Part shown: positions 29,142-39,529 of the stretch, piece by piece
Position numbering within the stretch: position 1 is the first letter of the stretch
Layout: the number at the start of each line of letters is the position of its first letter
From: Endotrypanum monterogeii
Lineage: Eukaryota; Euglenozoa; Kinetoplastea; Trypanosomatida; Trypanosomatidae
Direction of reading: 5' to 3'
Assembly: GCA_000333855.2 (NCBI GenBank)
Contig: CM007342.1
Coordinates: 306,821-351,740 of the forward strand
DNA length: 44,920 nucleotides
The notes under the pieces: model-generated
Told to the model about the DNA's origin: nothing
What the model saw: only the letters and a program-made list of their open reading frames with translations
The model's database searches: none
Program-made: the position numbers and the translations under genes

Positions 29142-31901
29142 ATGAGTGGCGGTGCTGAAGACTTTTCTGGAGAGCCCCATGATCTTCAAAGACAAGGCAG
29201 CTCCGAGGAGCAGGAGGTGCCAGTGACCATGGAAGCGCCACCGCCCAACACCGAGACAGGCCACGAGGAGGGTGACTATGCCGCAGACGATACTGAGGTG
29301 GGTCACGAAGTTGCTCCACCACGGGATCCTCAAAAAGAGGGTAACGTGCTATACTACGCTCAACTGCCCACTGCAGAAGAGGATCTTTCTGTTAATGTTG
29401 GGTGCGACGTGCGAGAGCGATCCTTATCCACCCCTCCCTCCCCCCGCATGGGCAGTGCAGAGCAGGAACTCGGCTCCACGCGGTATGCAGAGATACCGGA
29501 GGATGGAGGGGCAGGTGGTGGCGCCACCTCTTCAGTAGCTGTGGGTGGTGGGGAATCCCTTACCCCGCAGACCACCGTGGCTGCAGCGCGCCAACCCACT
29601 CAAGGCACACAGGTGGATGCAGATGCAGATATAAAAGGCAGCCATTCCCGGCGCACTGGCGCTCCTCGTGGCGCTCGCGCTGCTGACGCCAGCTCCACCA
29701 ATTTCTCGATCGAATCTACTGAGGCCCCGCTTGGTCATGGTGCGAGCGAGCAGCAGCGGGCTGCTCCGCCGTCATGGAGCCTCGCCCCTCAAGCTGCGCA
29801 TGGAAAAGTAGAGGTGACAGCCACCCTGCTTCCCATGCAAACTGTCATTCGACTCACCGTTCCTGTGCAAAGTTCGACTTCCTACCGCCCCACTGAGGCC
29901 AACCTTGCTTTGGCTCGTGCCTCGGAGCAAGACGGCAGTGAAGGAGTCGGCGCGGCACCGCGCTGGGTGCTGCTAACAAAGGATCTCTTCGAGGGTGTTG
30001 CCAGATTTCTTTTACTTCACCCGGAAGCCATACGGATTTTTCACCGACACAAACGCGTGCGCTTCATGGAAGTCCTCCTCTTAGGCTCTGATGTCACGAG
30101 TGATGTGGGAAGCCCCAGTCGCTCCGCCGGTGCCAAGGGAGGTCTCGTAGACAGCGCTGTGAACGACCGCGCTGAGCCCATCTGGATTTCGGTTACATTC
30201 CCCCCTCTCGACAATGGAATCCATGCCGGGGCGAGCAACGGCAGTAGCGAGGCTGAGGAGGCACAAGCATCGCTCATGGCTGTGCCTGCGCACCTCTTCG
30301 GACTTGGGTCCAACGACTATATCGTGCGGTGCATCCGCGTGAGGCCACACAAATTAGAGATTCCCCTCGAAGCCCTCGTGGAAGGGCGTAAGCAGGGGCA
30401 CAGCTACGATGACGTGATTCAGCGCTTGCAGTTGGCCCAGGACACTCGGCCGCTGCTGGCGGCAGGCGAGGGTGGCGGTGGCGACGGCGAAGATGAGTGG
30501 GCCGCGGCACCGTCATCTAGTTTTGTCATTGTAACCGTGCTTCAAGGTAGTCCCACGACCCCGGAAAAACCGTTTCTCGGTGGGTACCGCGACAGGCGTC
30601 ATCCCGATAAACTGCTGTTGCACGCCTCGACGCAGCTGTATCATAAAGACCTGAGTTACTCCCCTTTTGCGGGGACCTTGGCGTTGTCGGGAAATCGATG
30701 CACTCGGCAGACGCAGACCATCGGTATCTCGCGCAGTTGCCAGACGCATCGGGAAGCATGCGTGCAGACGCCACGCATCGATCTGGACCTAGATACGGCG
30801 CATGACTTCATCGTTGTGGCGCGGCCTTACTTCACAGCAGACAAGCTGCACGAGCTACAGGCGGAAATGTCAATTATTATTCAGAAGATGTATCGCCAGT
30901 GGAAGGCCCGTCGCATCCGTGAGGAGCTCGAGGTGGCCGAGGCAGCTCGTCAGCACCGCGCCGGGGCACGCCAGCGTCGTGAGGAGGCACTGCAATTGGC
31001 CGTGGAGGATGCCGCGCAGCTGCGCCGTGACGACCCGCGTAGCGCTGAAGATTTTGAGCGTCTGAAGCAGGAGGTCATGCATTGGCGGCGCGAGGAGGCG
31101 GCCCGCATCCAGAGCAACCAGTCACTGTCGCAGATTCAAAGGAGGGCGGCGCTGATCGCTCTTACGGAGACCGAGCTACAGCTCCTCCAGCAGCTCGACC
31201 AGCGCTGTCGAGATGTGAGCAAGTCTCGCCAAGAGAGACGCTTTTTGCGGACGCTGAACCGAATGGCTGCCCCCAAGCACTGGGGCACTGTGCACGTGAA
31301 CACCCCCGAAACAGAGCGAGCTGCCGAGCTGCGCGCCCTCTACGACCGACTCTGCGTTACCTCTAGTGGATTTTCAGTGACTGCGAGCACAGCGCAGGGT
31401 GGTGGTGCCCTGGGTGTCTCATCGTCTCGCGTACCGATGATACCAACATCAGGGAATGTCGGGCAGACGCAGGCCATTGCAACCTGTTCACCCTCGGCAA
31501 TAACCGCCGCTTCTGGGTCTGCTTCTGCGCCGACAGCTGCGGTGGACAACGCAGCGGCTGGTCTCCCGTCAGCGACAGCTGCGCGACTCGATATTTTGCT
31601 ACGTGTCAAGTGGACGGTACGGGAGTTCGACACCGGCTCGCCGCTCACACAGGAGCTGTGCGAGCTCATCGATCGTGAGGCCGATCTACTGCATCGGGGC
31701 CGGCGAGAGGCGTCGCTAATTACTTTGCGAAAACGTATTCAAACTTTATTCGTGCAGTTCATAGAGGATCCGCTCTACAACCCAGTGGCAAAAGAATTTG
31801 CGCAGACAGCGCGTGACCGTGCGCGCGTCAAGGCGGCTGAGGTGGCGAAAGAAAAGGAGATATTGAAGGCACGAAAGGCTAAATCCAAGGCAATCGTTTA
31901 G
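29142..31901 (+). CDS. IQUB: IQUB-like flagellar radial-spoke protein (FAP253 family)
   Basis: A 919-residue protein. The C-terminal half matches IQUB (IQ and ubiquitin-like domain protein; Chlamydomonas FAP253), which is known to help dock radial spoke 1 on axonemal doublets. Seen: a GGYRDRR segment near 480; an IQ motif at about 580-591 (IQKMYRQWKARR); a long charged helix; AAPKHW at 709-714; and RLDILL at 815-820 leading to LIDREADLL, a highly conserved IQUB ending, then KRIQTLF and DPLYNP. The N-terminal ~210 residues are acidic and disordered. A degenerate ubiquitin-like fold may lie around 225-390 with a low-complexity insertion. Human IQUB is about 790 residues. Role: calmodulin- or light-chain-bound radial-spoke component in the flagellum. 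Confidence 0.88.
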   Translation: MSGGAEDFSGEPHDLQRQGSSEEQEVPVTMEAPPPNTETGHEEGDYAADDTEVGHEVAPPRDPQKEGNVLYYAQLPTAEEDLSVNVGCDVRERSLSTPPSPRMGSAEQELGSTRYAEIPEDGGAGGGATSSVAVGGGESLTPQTTVAAARQPTQGTQVDADADIKGSHSRRTGAPRGARAADASSTNFSIESTEAPLGHGASEQQRAAPPSWSLAPQAAHGKVEVTATLLPMQTVIRLTVPVQSSTSYRPTEANLALARASEQDGSEGVGAAPRWVLLTKDLFEGVARFLLLHPEAIRIFHRHKRVRFMEVLLLGSDVTSDVGSPSRSAGAKGGLVDSAVNDRAEPIWISVTFPPLDNGIHAGASNGSSEAEEAQASLMAVPAHLFGLGSNDYIVRCIRVRPHKLEIPLEALVEGRKQGHSYDDVIQRLQLAQDTRPLLAAGEGGGGDGEDEWAAAPSSSFVIVTVLQGSPTTPEKPFLGGYRDRRHPDKLLLHASTQLYHKDLSYSPFAGTLALSGNRCTRQTQTIGISRSCQTHREACVQTPRIDLDLDTAHDFIVVARPYFTADKLHELQAEMSIIIQKMYRQWKARRIREELEVAEAARQHRAGARQRREEALQLAVEDAAQLRRDDPRSAEDFERLKQEVMHWRREEAARIQSNQSLSQIQRRAALIALTETELQLLQQLDQRCRDVSKSRQERRFLRTLNRMAAPKHWGTVHVNTPETERAAELRALYDRLCVTSSGFSVTASTAQGGGALGVSSSRVPMIPTSGNVGQTQAIATCSPSAITAASGSASAPTAAVDNAAAGLPSATAARLDILLRVKWTVREFDTGSPLTQELCELIDREADLLHRGRREASLITLRKRIQTLFVQFIEDPLYNPVAKEFAQTARDRARVKAAEVAKEKEILKARKAKSKAIV

Positions 31902-32587
31902 TAGAGCCAACCCTACTAACGGGGAGAGGAGGTGATGTCTCCCTTTCTCTCCTCCATCTTGTCTCCCCTCCCGCATCCCTATATATCTGCTCTGCAGCAC
32001 GAGGCACGTTTTGGTGCAGGTGGACGACGCGGTGACCTGCTCTAGGGGTGGGGATGAGGATAGGGGGAGATGGCCAGGGTGAATACACAAGTGCTCTTCC
32101 ACTTTGTATGCGCACATGCTCCTGCGCAAAAGTGTGCGCCTAGTGAATGTGCCACATAATTGTGTGTGTGTGTGTGTGTTTTTGTCGATGGTATTCTTCT
32201 AGAGTCGATCCGATTTTTCATGTATCATACAGTGTTGCCTGGGGATGGGCTGGGGAGAGGGGGCAAAAATGGGTCTGTGAGTGGGGGGGGGGGCAGGTGC
32301 GGAACGGCTTGTGTTGGGGTCCGTTGCAAGTAGAGAATTGCCTTTCTCTTTTCCTTTGGAAGGGGGTAGGGACGCTGTTGTGTGTACTTGCATCCCTCTT
32401 CACCCCCCCTTTTTTTTCCCCCTTTCGGGATACTTTGCTCGACCTCCCCCCTCATCCCATACGTACACATACAAATGCTTTTTTTGAAAAAAAGAATGTT
32501 TCAGGTGTTTTTTGTTGTTTTTTTTTTTTACGCCGTGCTCCCCCATGGTACATTGACTTTTAGGGCGGTCGCTATGATATCTGATCG

Positions 32588-32612
32588 TATATATATATAT
32601 ATATATATATAT
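32588..32612. repeat. (TA)n microsatellite
   Basis: About 12 TA units in the presumed IQUB 3' UTR or PRP18 leader region. Confidence 0.95.
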
Positions 32613-33306
32613 TTATCTTTGCATCCAGCGAACTATGTAAAGAATCCTAGAAAGGAAAAACAAACGTATATGAGCATCGCAGTGAAACAGTAAAAAAAAA
32701 ACAGAAAAAATAATCGCGCAGAGAGCCACTCACCACACATCTCAGCCACAGATCTCTCTCTCTCTCTGTCCTAGGGGAGTACATATGTGGGCACCGTGCC
32801 AGCGAGAATCTGTTTCGATCACCTCATTCTTTTTCTCGTGTGCTTTCCTGACGCTGTAGTGGTCACCTCAATATGAATTTTTCATTTCAGATTCGATTGA
32901 GGCAGGGAATCGAGAGGAGAGGAGTGGGGGGGGGCCTGGTGGTGGTGGTCGTGGTAACTCCTCTACAGCTTCGGTAATGCTCATTCATTAAAGCTGCGCC
33001 GCTTCCCACATCATCACATCCTCGTGCCTTCTGTGGTGTTTTTGAGGATGTGCATGCTTCGCTGTTCTGCCATAGCCTCTGGCGTTTACGTCTGCACAAG
33101 TGTGTCTTTGGCGCGCGCGGAAGCTAGTAATCCCCTGCCCGTTAAATTCTCCCTTCTCTATTATCTTCCCTACTTCCCCCCCCCCCCGCGGTGGCACTAA
33201 GCAAACGAGAGAGGGCAGCAGGTGTCTTGCGAAGAAAAGTATCTTCGAATACGTAAGGCGAACAATCCCTACTTCCCCCCCCCACACACACACATACATA
33301 CATACA

Positions 33307-33327
33307 TACACTTACTCTCTTCATCAG
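33307..33327 (+). promoter_or_regulatory. Possible trans-splice acceptor for PRP18
   Basis: CTTACTCTCTTCATCAG ends at 33327, 75 bases before the ATG at 33403. An alternative AG lies at 33200-33201 after a C-rich tract. Use of the 33327 site would remove the in-frame upstream codons starting at 33100. Confidence 0.45.
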
Positions 33328-33402
33328 GTAAGGAAGACACCGGCACAAACGCGCAGGCAGGCTCAAGTCGGTCTTTCTGCTCGAATACAGCCCGCCACGA
33401 GT

Positions 33403-35019
33403 ATGAGTTTCGAGGGGCTACAGGGGCTGCTGAAGCGGAAGAAAACAGAGCATCCCCGACAGCAGCAGGTGTCCTCTGAACTGCCATCATCTGTAGCCGT
33501 GGGGATCAGCTCTTTGCCTCAAGCGCCAGCCTTTCCTGATAGTGTGGTAGAGGCTGACAAGAGGGTTAGAACAGCGACCACAGGGAATACAGCCAGCAGC
33601 AGCAGTGTCAGCTGTGATCATTTCAGCCCCACTTCTGATCCATATGCTACCGTTCTTCAGCGCGTACAAACCCTTCAGCAGCAGGAGCACGAGCAAAAGG
33701 AGAGAGCGGTCTGTGACGCCACCGCCAACCAGAAGCGCAGTCGGGGGGATATGGCGCAGGGATTGACTGCGGGCGAGGAGGAGCGCACTTCACACACGGG
33801 TCCGTCTTGCTCTGAAGTGAGTGCCAAGTCCACTCCTACGGCGGATGTCTGTGTTAGCGCAGCTCTGGCCGATTTGACTCGCGCGTCTGTAACTCCACCA
33901 TTGAAGGACGACGAGGCTGTCTTGCAGCAGCGGGAGATGGGGGTTGCTGTTCTGCATATGTGCCTCACTCAGTTGGAACACTGCTGGCGCACAGAGAGAG
34001 CCTCGCGCAAGATCGCAGTGTCCGCCGCGTCGCGCCGGGAGCACCGGCTGCCTTGTTCTAATACTAGCCTCGAGCAAAGCGTGTCGACGGCTGCGTCGTC
34101 TGTTTTGGGGATCCCCAAGGCGCTGCGTGACTACCTCTTGGCTTACGGATCGGAACGAAGTCCTGTGGCAACGCGTGCGACGGGAATACCCGAAGTGACG
34201 GTGGTGGATGGCGAGTTCGAGCTTCTAGCTGAGCTCGAGGCGGAGCTGAGGGATGAATCGCAAAAGGAGGTGACGGACAGTGCGCTTACCGCAGGTGCTG
34301 ACGTGCATAGTGTGCCGGAGGAGCAGCGACACCTCCTCGAGCTCCTGCGTGCGCTCTGGTATCTCATCGCGCTACTCTGGCAGCACAGTCTCGATCCGCA
34401 CCAGCACGGTGGTCGCTGCAGTGTGGAGTTGACTTCTGTGTCGCGAGAAGGGTCACTTGCACCGGCTCAACAAGGCTGGTCACCCGTGGTTTATCGCGCT
34501 ATTCAAAATGCGCTGCCTGCTGACGTGCGACTGTTGCATGGTCGATCAATTGCGGAGGAGGTGAGCCGGTGGCGTGCGCTGGCCCGTACCCGGCGCGATG
34601 CGCTGGAGCTGCTTTCATATGTCTGCAGTGACTACGAGACCCTTGTGAAGGGGTCGTCGCCGTCAACCACAGCAATGGAGTTCATTATCCCACCCGATCT
34701 CCGCACCAGCTTGCACACGATGGTAGTGCGCCACCTTCAGCAGGGGCGCAGTTTCATGGCGGTACGACAGGATTACGTGGACATGACCATGGGCACTGCC
34801 AACTGGAAGTTGGGGCTGTTCTCGGGTGGGGAGGTGCACATGCGCCGGTCTATGGAGCGAGTCGAGCGCAACCGAATCGCGCACTTGCTGAACAACGAAC
34901 ACGCAACGCATCTGCTACAGGCGGTGCGAGAGCTGACCATATTTGTGGAGCAACACGCTCCTGCGAAGGAGGCCGCGTTCTTTTGCCCAGCGAATATACC
35001 CTCATCGATGAACGCATAA
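33403..35019 (+). CDS. PRP18: Pre-mRNA splicing factor PRP18
   Basis: A 538-residue protein whose C-terminal part matches Prp18, a U5-associated factor of the second splicing step. The diagnostic segment runs from about residue 450 (SFMAVRQDYVDMTMGTANWK) through HLLNNEHATHLLQAVREL to about 521, aligning with the Prp18 loop and last helices; a helix-rich part upstream (about 315-445) fits the rest of the Prp18 domain. Human PRP18 is 342 residues; the extra length is an N-terminal, Ser/Gln-rich and probably disordered extension. ATG 33403 is chosen because upstream in-frame codons contain a His-Thr run from a CA repeat. In trypanosomatids it should act mainly in trans-splicing, since cis introns are very rare. 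Confidence 0.87.
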   Translation: MSFEGLQGLLKRKKTEHPRQQQVSSELPSSVAVGISSLPQAPAFPDSVVEADKRVRTATTGNTASSSSVSCDHFSPTSDPYATVLQRVQTLQQQEHEQKERAVCDATANQKRSRGDMAQGLTAGEEERTSHTGPSCSEVSAKSTPTADVCVSAALADLTRASVTPPLKDDEAVLQQREMGVAVLHMCLTQLEHCWRTERASRKIAVSAASRREHRLPCSNTSLEQSVSTAASSVLGIPKALRDYLLAYGSERSPVATRATGIPEVTVVDGEFELLAELEAELRDESQKEVTDSALTAGADVHSVPEEQRHLLELLRALWYLIALLWQHSLDPHQHGGRCSVELTSVSREGSLAPAQQGWSPVVYRAIQNALPADVRLLHGRSIAEEVSRWRALARTRRDALELLSYVCSDYETLVKGSSPSTTAMEFIIPPDLRTSLHTMVVRHLQQGRSFMAVRQDYVDMTMGTANWKLGLFSGGEVHMRRSMERVERNRIAHLLNNEHATHLLQAVRELTIFVEQHAPAKEAAFFCPANIPSSMNA

Positions 35020-35099
35020 TCTTTTCGCAAGGCGGTGGGCCAGGAGGAAGGATCACTTGTTTCACTTCGCTGGTGCGCGAGTACGAGCGCGCACGTGCT

Positions 35100-35164
35100 T
35101 GTGTGTGTGTGTGTGTGTGTGTGTGTATGACCGCTCCGAGACACGCAAGTAAGTGCTTTTGACA

Positions 35165-35198
<34 letters not shown>
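35100..35198. repeat. GT array and TA array pair
   Basis: GT units at about 35100-35127 and TA units at 35166-35198, separated by about 40 bases of unique sequence. Confidence 0.9.
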
Positions 35199-35202
<4 letters not shown>

Positions 35203-35689
35203 TTGGAGGCGGGGTGATTACGACGATACTAGGCGAGGCTAAGAGAAGAGGCATTGTTGAGAGTGTGAGCCGGTGTGTGTGTGTGTGGGGGGGATTGTAC
35301 GAAACATTGACTCCGCATACACTGGAGTGCGTTGGCATCGCCCATCACAGGTGAACGCGCTCGGCTGTTCATTTACATACGAAAAAAAAGGAGCGAGTAA
35401 GGGGTAGGGTGGGAGAGAGGAGGGGGGGGGGCAGGTTATGTCATCCCTGGTGCGGCAATCGTAGCAGTAGGGGTAAGAAAACTAGAAAACAATTGAGATT
35501 CGACTCCATGCTTCATCGTTCTGGCGTTCCTGTTTTCCTTCTCGTTCTCTAACTGCCTCTGAAATTTCAGAGCGTATTTTTCTTCTTCCCAGCATCTCTC
35601 CTCCATGACTACTTCAATCATCATTTTTTTCTTCTCAAAAAATCTTTTTTTCTCCTATATACACACCCATACACACACAGAGATACATA

Positions 35690-35725
<36 letters not shown>

Positions 35726-35888
35726 TACCTTTTTTTTCCTCATTCTTTGATTTTTTGAATTCCGCAGCGCTGCTTCATTCGTTCCTTTTTTTCCCTTCTT
35801 CCCTCTCCACGCTACCCCCCTTTGGCGTATTTCTCGTGGCAAGGCTGCTCAAGTCTCTCTCCCCCCTCACCTCCTCCAAAAAAAAAAA

Positions 35889-35917
35889 TTTTCCTCCTTC
35901 TTCCCCTTTCTCCGCAG
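35889..35917 (+). promoter_or_regulatory. Predicted trans-splice acceptor for arrestin gene
   Basis: A long C/T tract ending in CCGCAG at 35912-35917, only 22 bases before the ATG at 35940. This implies a very short 5' UTR beyond the spliced leader. Confidence 0.6.
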
Positions 35918-35939
35918 GGGTGTATCACCTGCCTTAGCC

Positions 35940-37070
35940 ATGGTCCTGGACAAAAATAACGTAAAGCTGTTGATCCTCACAGACACAGCAACATTTTTGC
36001 CGGGGCAGCACATCGTTGGCACCCTTATGGTTGAGGTGCTCAGGGAGATCGCTCTCACAGCGGTGCGAATTGCGGCCATCGGTACAGAAACTGTGTTCAT
36101 CAATGTGAAGAAGAAGGATTCCGTCGTGACGCGATCAGACTCCTTCACACATTTCAAACATCTCACCACCCTCTTTGGGTTCTCATCGGATAGTGGCCGT
36201 CGCGGTGATGCGTCACTGGAGCCCGGGATTTATAAGTATCCCTTTGACATCGAGATCCCGCCAGGCGCCCCACCAACGTATTTCTGTCGCACAAGTGGCG
36301 GCGAGGCGAAGATTGTCTACGTGTTGCGTGCCACTGTTGACATTCCGCGAGGGTTTGATAAGACTCATGATGTGTCTTTTTGTGTGCTTCCCACCATGCC
36401 CAGTCAGCAGTATGAGCAATGGCGCAATGCATTCAATGTGCTAGAGATGCAAGGCATCGAAAACAGTGGGATGGAAGGCGGCTGCTCTGGTGAAGGGAAG
36501 GGGAAATACCATACTAAGCTCACAGTGTCCATCAAGGTACCGGCTGCTATTCTTCTGCCCCCGACCACCAACGGCCCTATCGACACCACCACCACCACCT
36601 CTACAGAAAAGGCCTTTCTGGACGTGTACTTGTCCATGAAGAATAACAGTCGAAAGGCGTGCATTCATACCGTGCGGGTGACTCTCAGTCAGCATCACCA
36701 CCTGATCGCTCAGGGGGACTCTCATGACGAGATACAAAAAATTACGACGGAGGACGTGCACATACGAGGCGGCAAGCTGACTCCCCTCGCATCTGAGGAG
36801 TGCCGCGTGAGGTTGCGCCTTCCTGACTCGACGCGCCAAACCTCGAGTATGCCACCCACCTTCCCACTCCCTACGCTAGATACGCCCTGCATCCACACCA
36901 AGAACCTGATCACAGTTAGTGTTCCAGAAATCGGTGTGCACGCTGCAGTGACCATGAGTAACGCAACAGTGATCGAAAAAGCGGTGGACAAGGATAATAT
37001 AGCGCCATTAGTTCCTCTCTGCTACAACTTCTCCGACATTCGGCAAGAAGAAAAGCTTGGGGCTGAGTAA
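35940..37070 (+). CDS. Alpha-arrestin-like (ARRDC-type) protein
   Basis: A 376-residue protein with an arrestin fold. The N-domain has FLPGQHIVGTLMVEV (about 19-33), then a strand-rich part with EPGIYKYPFDIEIPPGAPPTY (about 93-113) and a Gly-rich KIVYVLRATVDIP (about 122-136), as in ARRDC and yeast alpha-arrestins. A second half (about 190-345) has the C-domain pattern FLDVYLSMKNNSRKACIHTVRVTL. The two-domain architecture and short tail fit arrestins or Vps26-type scaffolds in endosomal cargo sorting and ubiquitin-ligase recruitment. Family is firm at the fold level; whether it is ARRDC or Vps26-related cannot be settled by eye. There is no C-terminal PPxY motif, so ligase recruitment by a PY tail is not supported. 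Confidence 0.8.
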   Translation: MVLDKNNVKLLILTDTATFLPGQHIVGTLMVEVLREIALTAVRIAAIGTETVFINVKKKDSVVTRSDSFTHFKHLTTLFGFSSDSGRRGDASLEPGIYKYPFDIEIPPGAPPTYFCRTSGGEAKIVYVLRATVDIPRGFDKTHDVSFCVLPTMPSQQYEQWRNAFNVLEMQGIENSGMEGGCSGEGKGKYHTKLTVSIKVPAAILLPPTTNGPIDTTTTTSTEKAFLDVYLSMKNNSRKACIHTVRVTLSQHHHLIAQGDSHDEIQKITTEDVHIRGGKLTPLASEECRVRLRLPDSTRQTSSMPPTFPLPTLDTPCIHTKNLITVSVPEIGVHAAVTMSNATVIEKAVDKDNIAPLVPLCYNFSDIRQEEKLGAE

Positions 37071-37179
37071 AGGCCGTCCAACAGCCTGAGAATGATGGCG
37101 CGGGGAAAAAAAAGTCTTTTTGCGATGACGCGTTGTTTAGCTTATGAAAAAACTTGCTTCTGCTCTCGGTGCGTACGGG

Positions 37180-37210
<31 letters not shown>

Positions 37211-37863
37211 TTCCTTTTTTTTTTACTTCCTTTTCGTCTAAGGATTCTCCCTCATATTTACTTGCATTCTTTTATTATTATTTGGATCCCACACAGGATT
37301 TGGACTTCGCATTGCAATTCTCTTTCGTTGAGTAGTTTGGTCAAGGGACGGCCAACAACCGTGGTGGCGGATCGCTGTATTCCTTTTTTTTCCCTCCTCT
37401 TATCCCTCACATCCTCCCCCCCCTCCCCGCCCCCTCCGCAGCCTTCCTTTTTTTTTTGTTGTGTCGATGCGCCGTCCTCGACGCCCCCTATTCTTGACTT
37501 TGTTTCCTGAAATGTGTTTCATTTGCATCATTTTTAAACATGTAAAGTTCAGGTGGCCAGCGCACACGTGCATTCTTTGCCCATCACGAAGGCGCAGTCG
37601 GCATCGGGCGAGGGTGTGGCGCTCACCCGGTGTGCATCTGGTTAGTGAAGGATGAGGGTTGGTGGAGAGCGGGAGGGGAGGGACCGTGAAGGGAAAAAAT
37701 CCTCCTCAAAGGTCGAAAGATTTTACGGAGGCGGGAGCGGACAAACGAGCGGCCCGGAGAGAGCACATAGCGGATGTGGAAGGTGGCGGCGTGCGAATCG
37801 GCGATGAGGTGACGATGCTTCACGCTGCTGTGCACCACTTCACATCAATTAGGCGCTCAGTGA

Positions 37864-37902
<39 letters not shown>

Positions 37903-39090
37903 TCCTCTACTTCTTCCCCTTCCCACGGTTGCACGCCTCTGCGTATCGTCTTACCCTTGCTTCGCAGAGGTGTTTTTCTTTGACCCTCATTTTGCTACCG
38001 CAAAAAAAAAAAGAAGATACACCTGTCGAGCACGCGCATCCGCAATCGTGAAAAGGCACGCACTCCTGCACACAAACACACACACACACACACACACTTG
38101 CTGGGGCGATCTGGATATCATATCTTCGCTAACGCTCCGCCTTTCTTTTCGCCTCGTTTCGCCTGCCGGATGCTAGGGAGAAGGGCTCACTCCTCCCCCA
38201 CTAAAGAAAGCTGGCGTATCAAGTCACCTCTAATCACGGTGCGTGTGCATCGGCGATCGTGCTGGCGGTGGCGAAGGGAAGTATTTCCCTTTGTGCCTGC
38301 TAAAGCTCAACCACCATCTTTTATTTTTTGTTTGTTTTGGAGTGAGGGACCACCAACTTCGGGAGATTAGGGCAATTGGTCACCTCAGATATCCAGCGGT
38401 GAGGCCCGAAAGCGTCGTGTGGTCGGTGTAGACTGCGGCAGAGCACTGAGTTGCTTCCATTTATCTTGGCGGCGAGCCGTTGTGGCAAGACTGGGAAATG
38501 CTGTGGTCGTCAATGAGGTGCACGGCTTATTCGCAGGCACGAGTGCAGCGTCGGTGCACTTGAGAGGTCAGTGAATTCAAAGGTTCTACATCGGATGTGT
38601 GTCAGTGTTTCACTGCGCTCGCATCACAACATGGGCCTGTGAGGTAGGCGCTGAGTGCTGTGGTGAAGCACTCACGGGAAAAAAGGGCGTGCGCTGTCGC
38701 CACCCCGTTCTTTCGTTCAAGAAATGAAATTAAAAAAAAATTACGAATGCGTATGCTTTCTGAGCACCCAGTCATCGACCGCCCAATGAGTTTTACTTCG
38801 TATTTGAAAGAAATGGACAGTAGATGGGCAGTTGTGCAAAGGCGATGCGGGTCGTATTAGGAGCGTTGCTGAGGCAGAGCAGTCAAATGCAGCAGCACCT
38901 GTGAGAGAGGGGGCGCGTAAAATTTACCAGTGGAGCGTACTTAAACGTTAAGGTTACTTTTTCTTTTCCGTTTTTGTCCCCACCCACCCACACCACTACC
39001 AAATATTAAAAAAAAAATCATATGGGGGCTTGTCGGTTAGCGGAGGAGATAAGTGGCTCGGCGCTTCATGGACAATACATACACACACAC

Positions 39091-39129
<39 letters not shown>

Positions 39130-39529
39130 CGCCGGCGGACCCGAGCGCTTATATTGGATCGAAGTTGCGTCTCCAAGCTTTCTCCCCATGTTTAGGATCT
39201 GAATCGACTTCTTTTTGCCTCACTACAGCATTACAGTCCCGCCGATGACCTCACCAATGGGGCTATTCCCTGCGGATCTCTTTTATTTGACCGAAATTTC
39301 TTTTGCCCCCCCCCCCATCCCCTTCTTCTACCCATGGTGATTATAGGGCAGTGTCTCGGATGTGATCCTGTCATTCCTCCAAACACGTGTGCACACACAT
39401 ACACACAAACTCAACTTCGCCCACCCCGCTTTGTAGACCCCCAGGGGGAATTCCCTAGAGTGAAATTTTTGTTTTCCCTTTGTCGACTTCTGCTCGTCTG
39501 TAAAAAAAGTGTCGTTTGTTTGCTCAACA
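37071..39529. other. 2.5-kb spacer upstream of MICU-like gene
   Basis: No gene supported. T- and C-rich to about 37450, then mixed-composition sequence (37540-37850 and 38100-38900) with short frames lacking domains. TA array at 37865-37899, CA array at 38069-38097 and a palindromic CA-TA-GT array at 39081-39128. An additional non-coding RNA cannot be excluded. Confidence 0.6.
39081..39128. repeat. Palindromic (CA)n(TA)n(GT)n array
   Basis: Five AC units, nine AT units and ten GT units in that order. Bases 39081-39118 form a perfect 38-base palindrome able to make a hairpin or cruciform. Confidence 0.95.

Larger units (their letters stand above)
31902..33402. other. Spacer between IQUB and PRP18 genes
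   Basis: No gene supported. T-runs at 32409-32417 and 32518-32528, TA array at 32588-32612, and C-runs near 33176-33187 before PRP18. Confidence 0.65.
35020..35939. other. Spacer between PRP18 and arrestin genes
   Basis: No gene supported. GT array at about 35100-35127, TA arrays at 35166-35198 and 35694-35724, a G-run near 35424-35431, then a strong pyrimidine tract. Confidence 0.65.

Noticed and set aside
36258..36285. PPTY motif in the arrestin-like protein as a ubiquitin-ligase docking site
   Set aside because: It lies inside the N-terminal arrestin domain where a Pro-rich strand is normal, not in the C-terminal tail where functional PY motifs occur.
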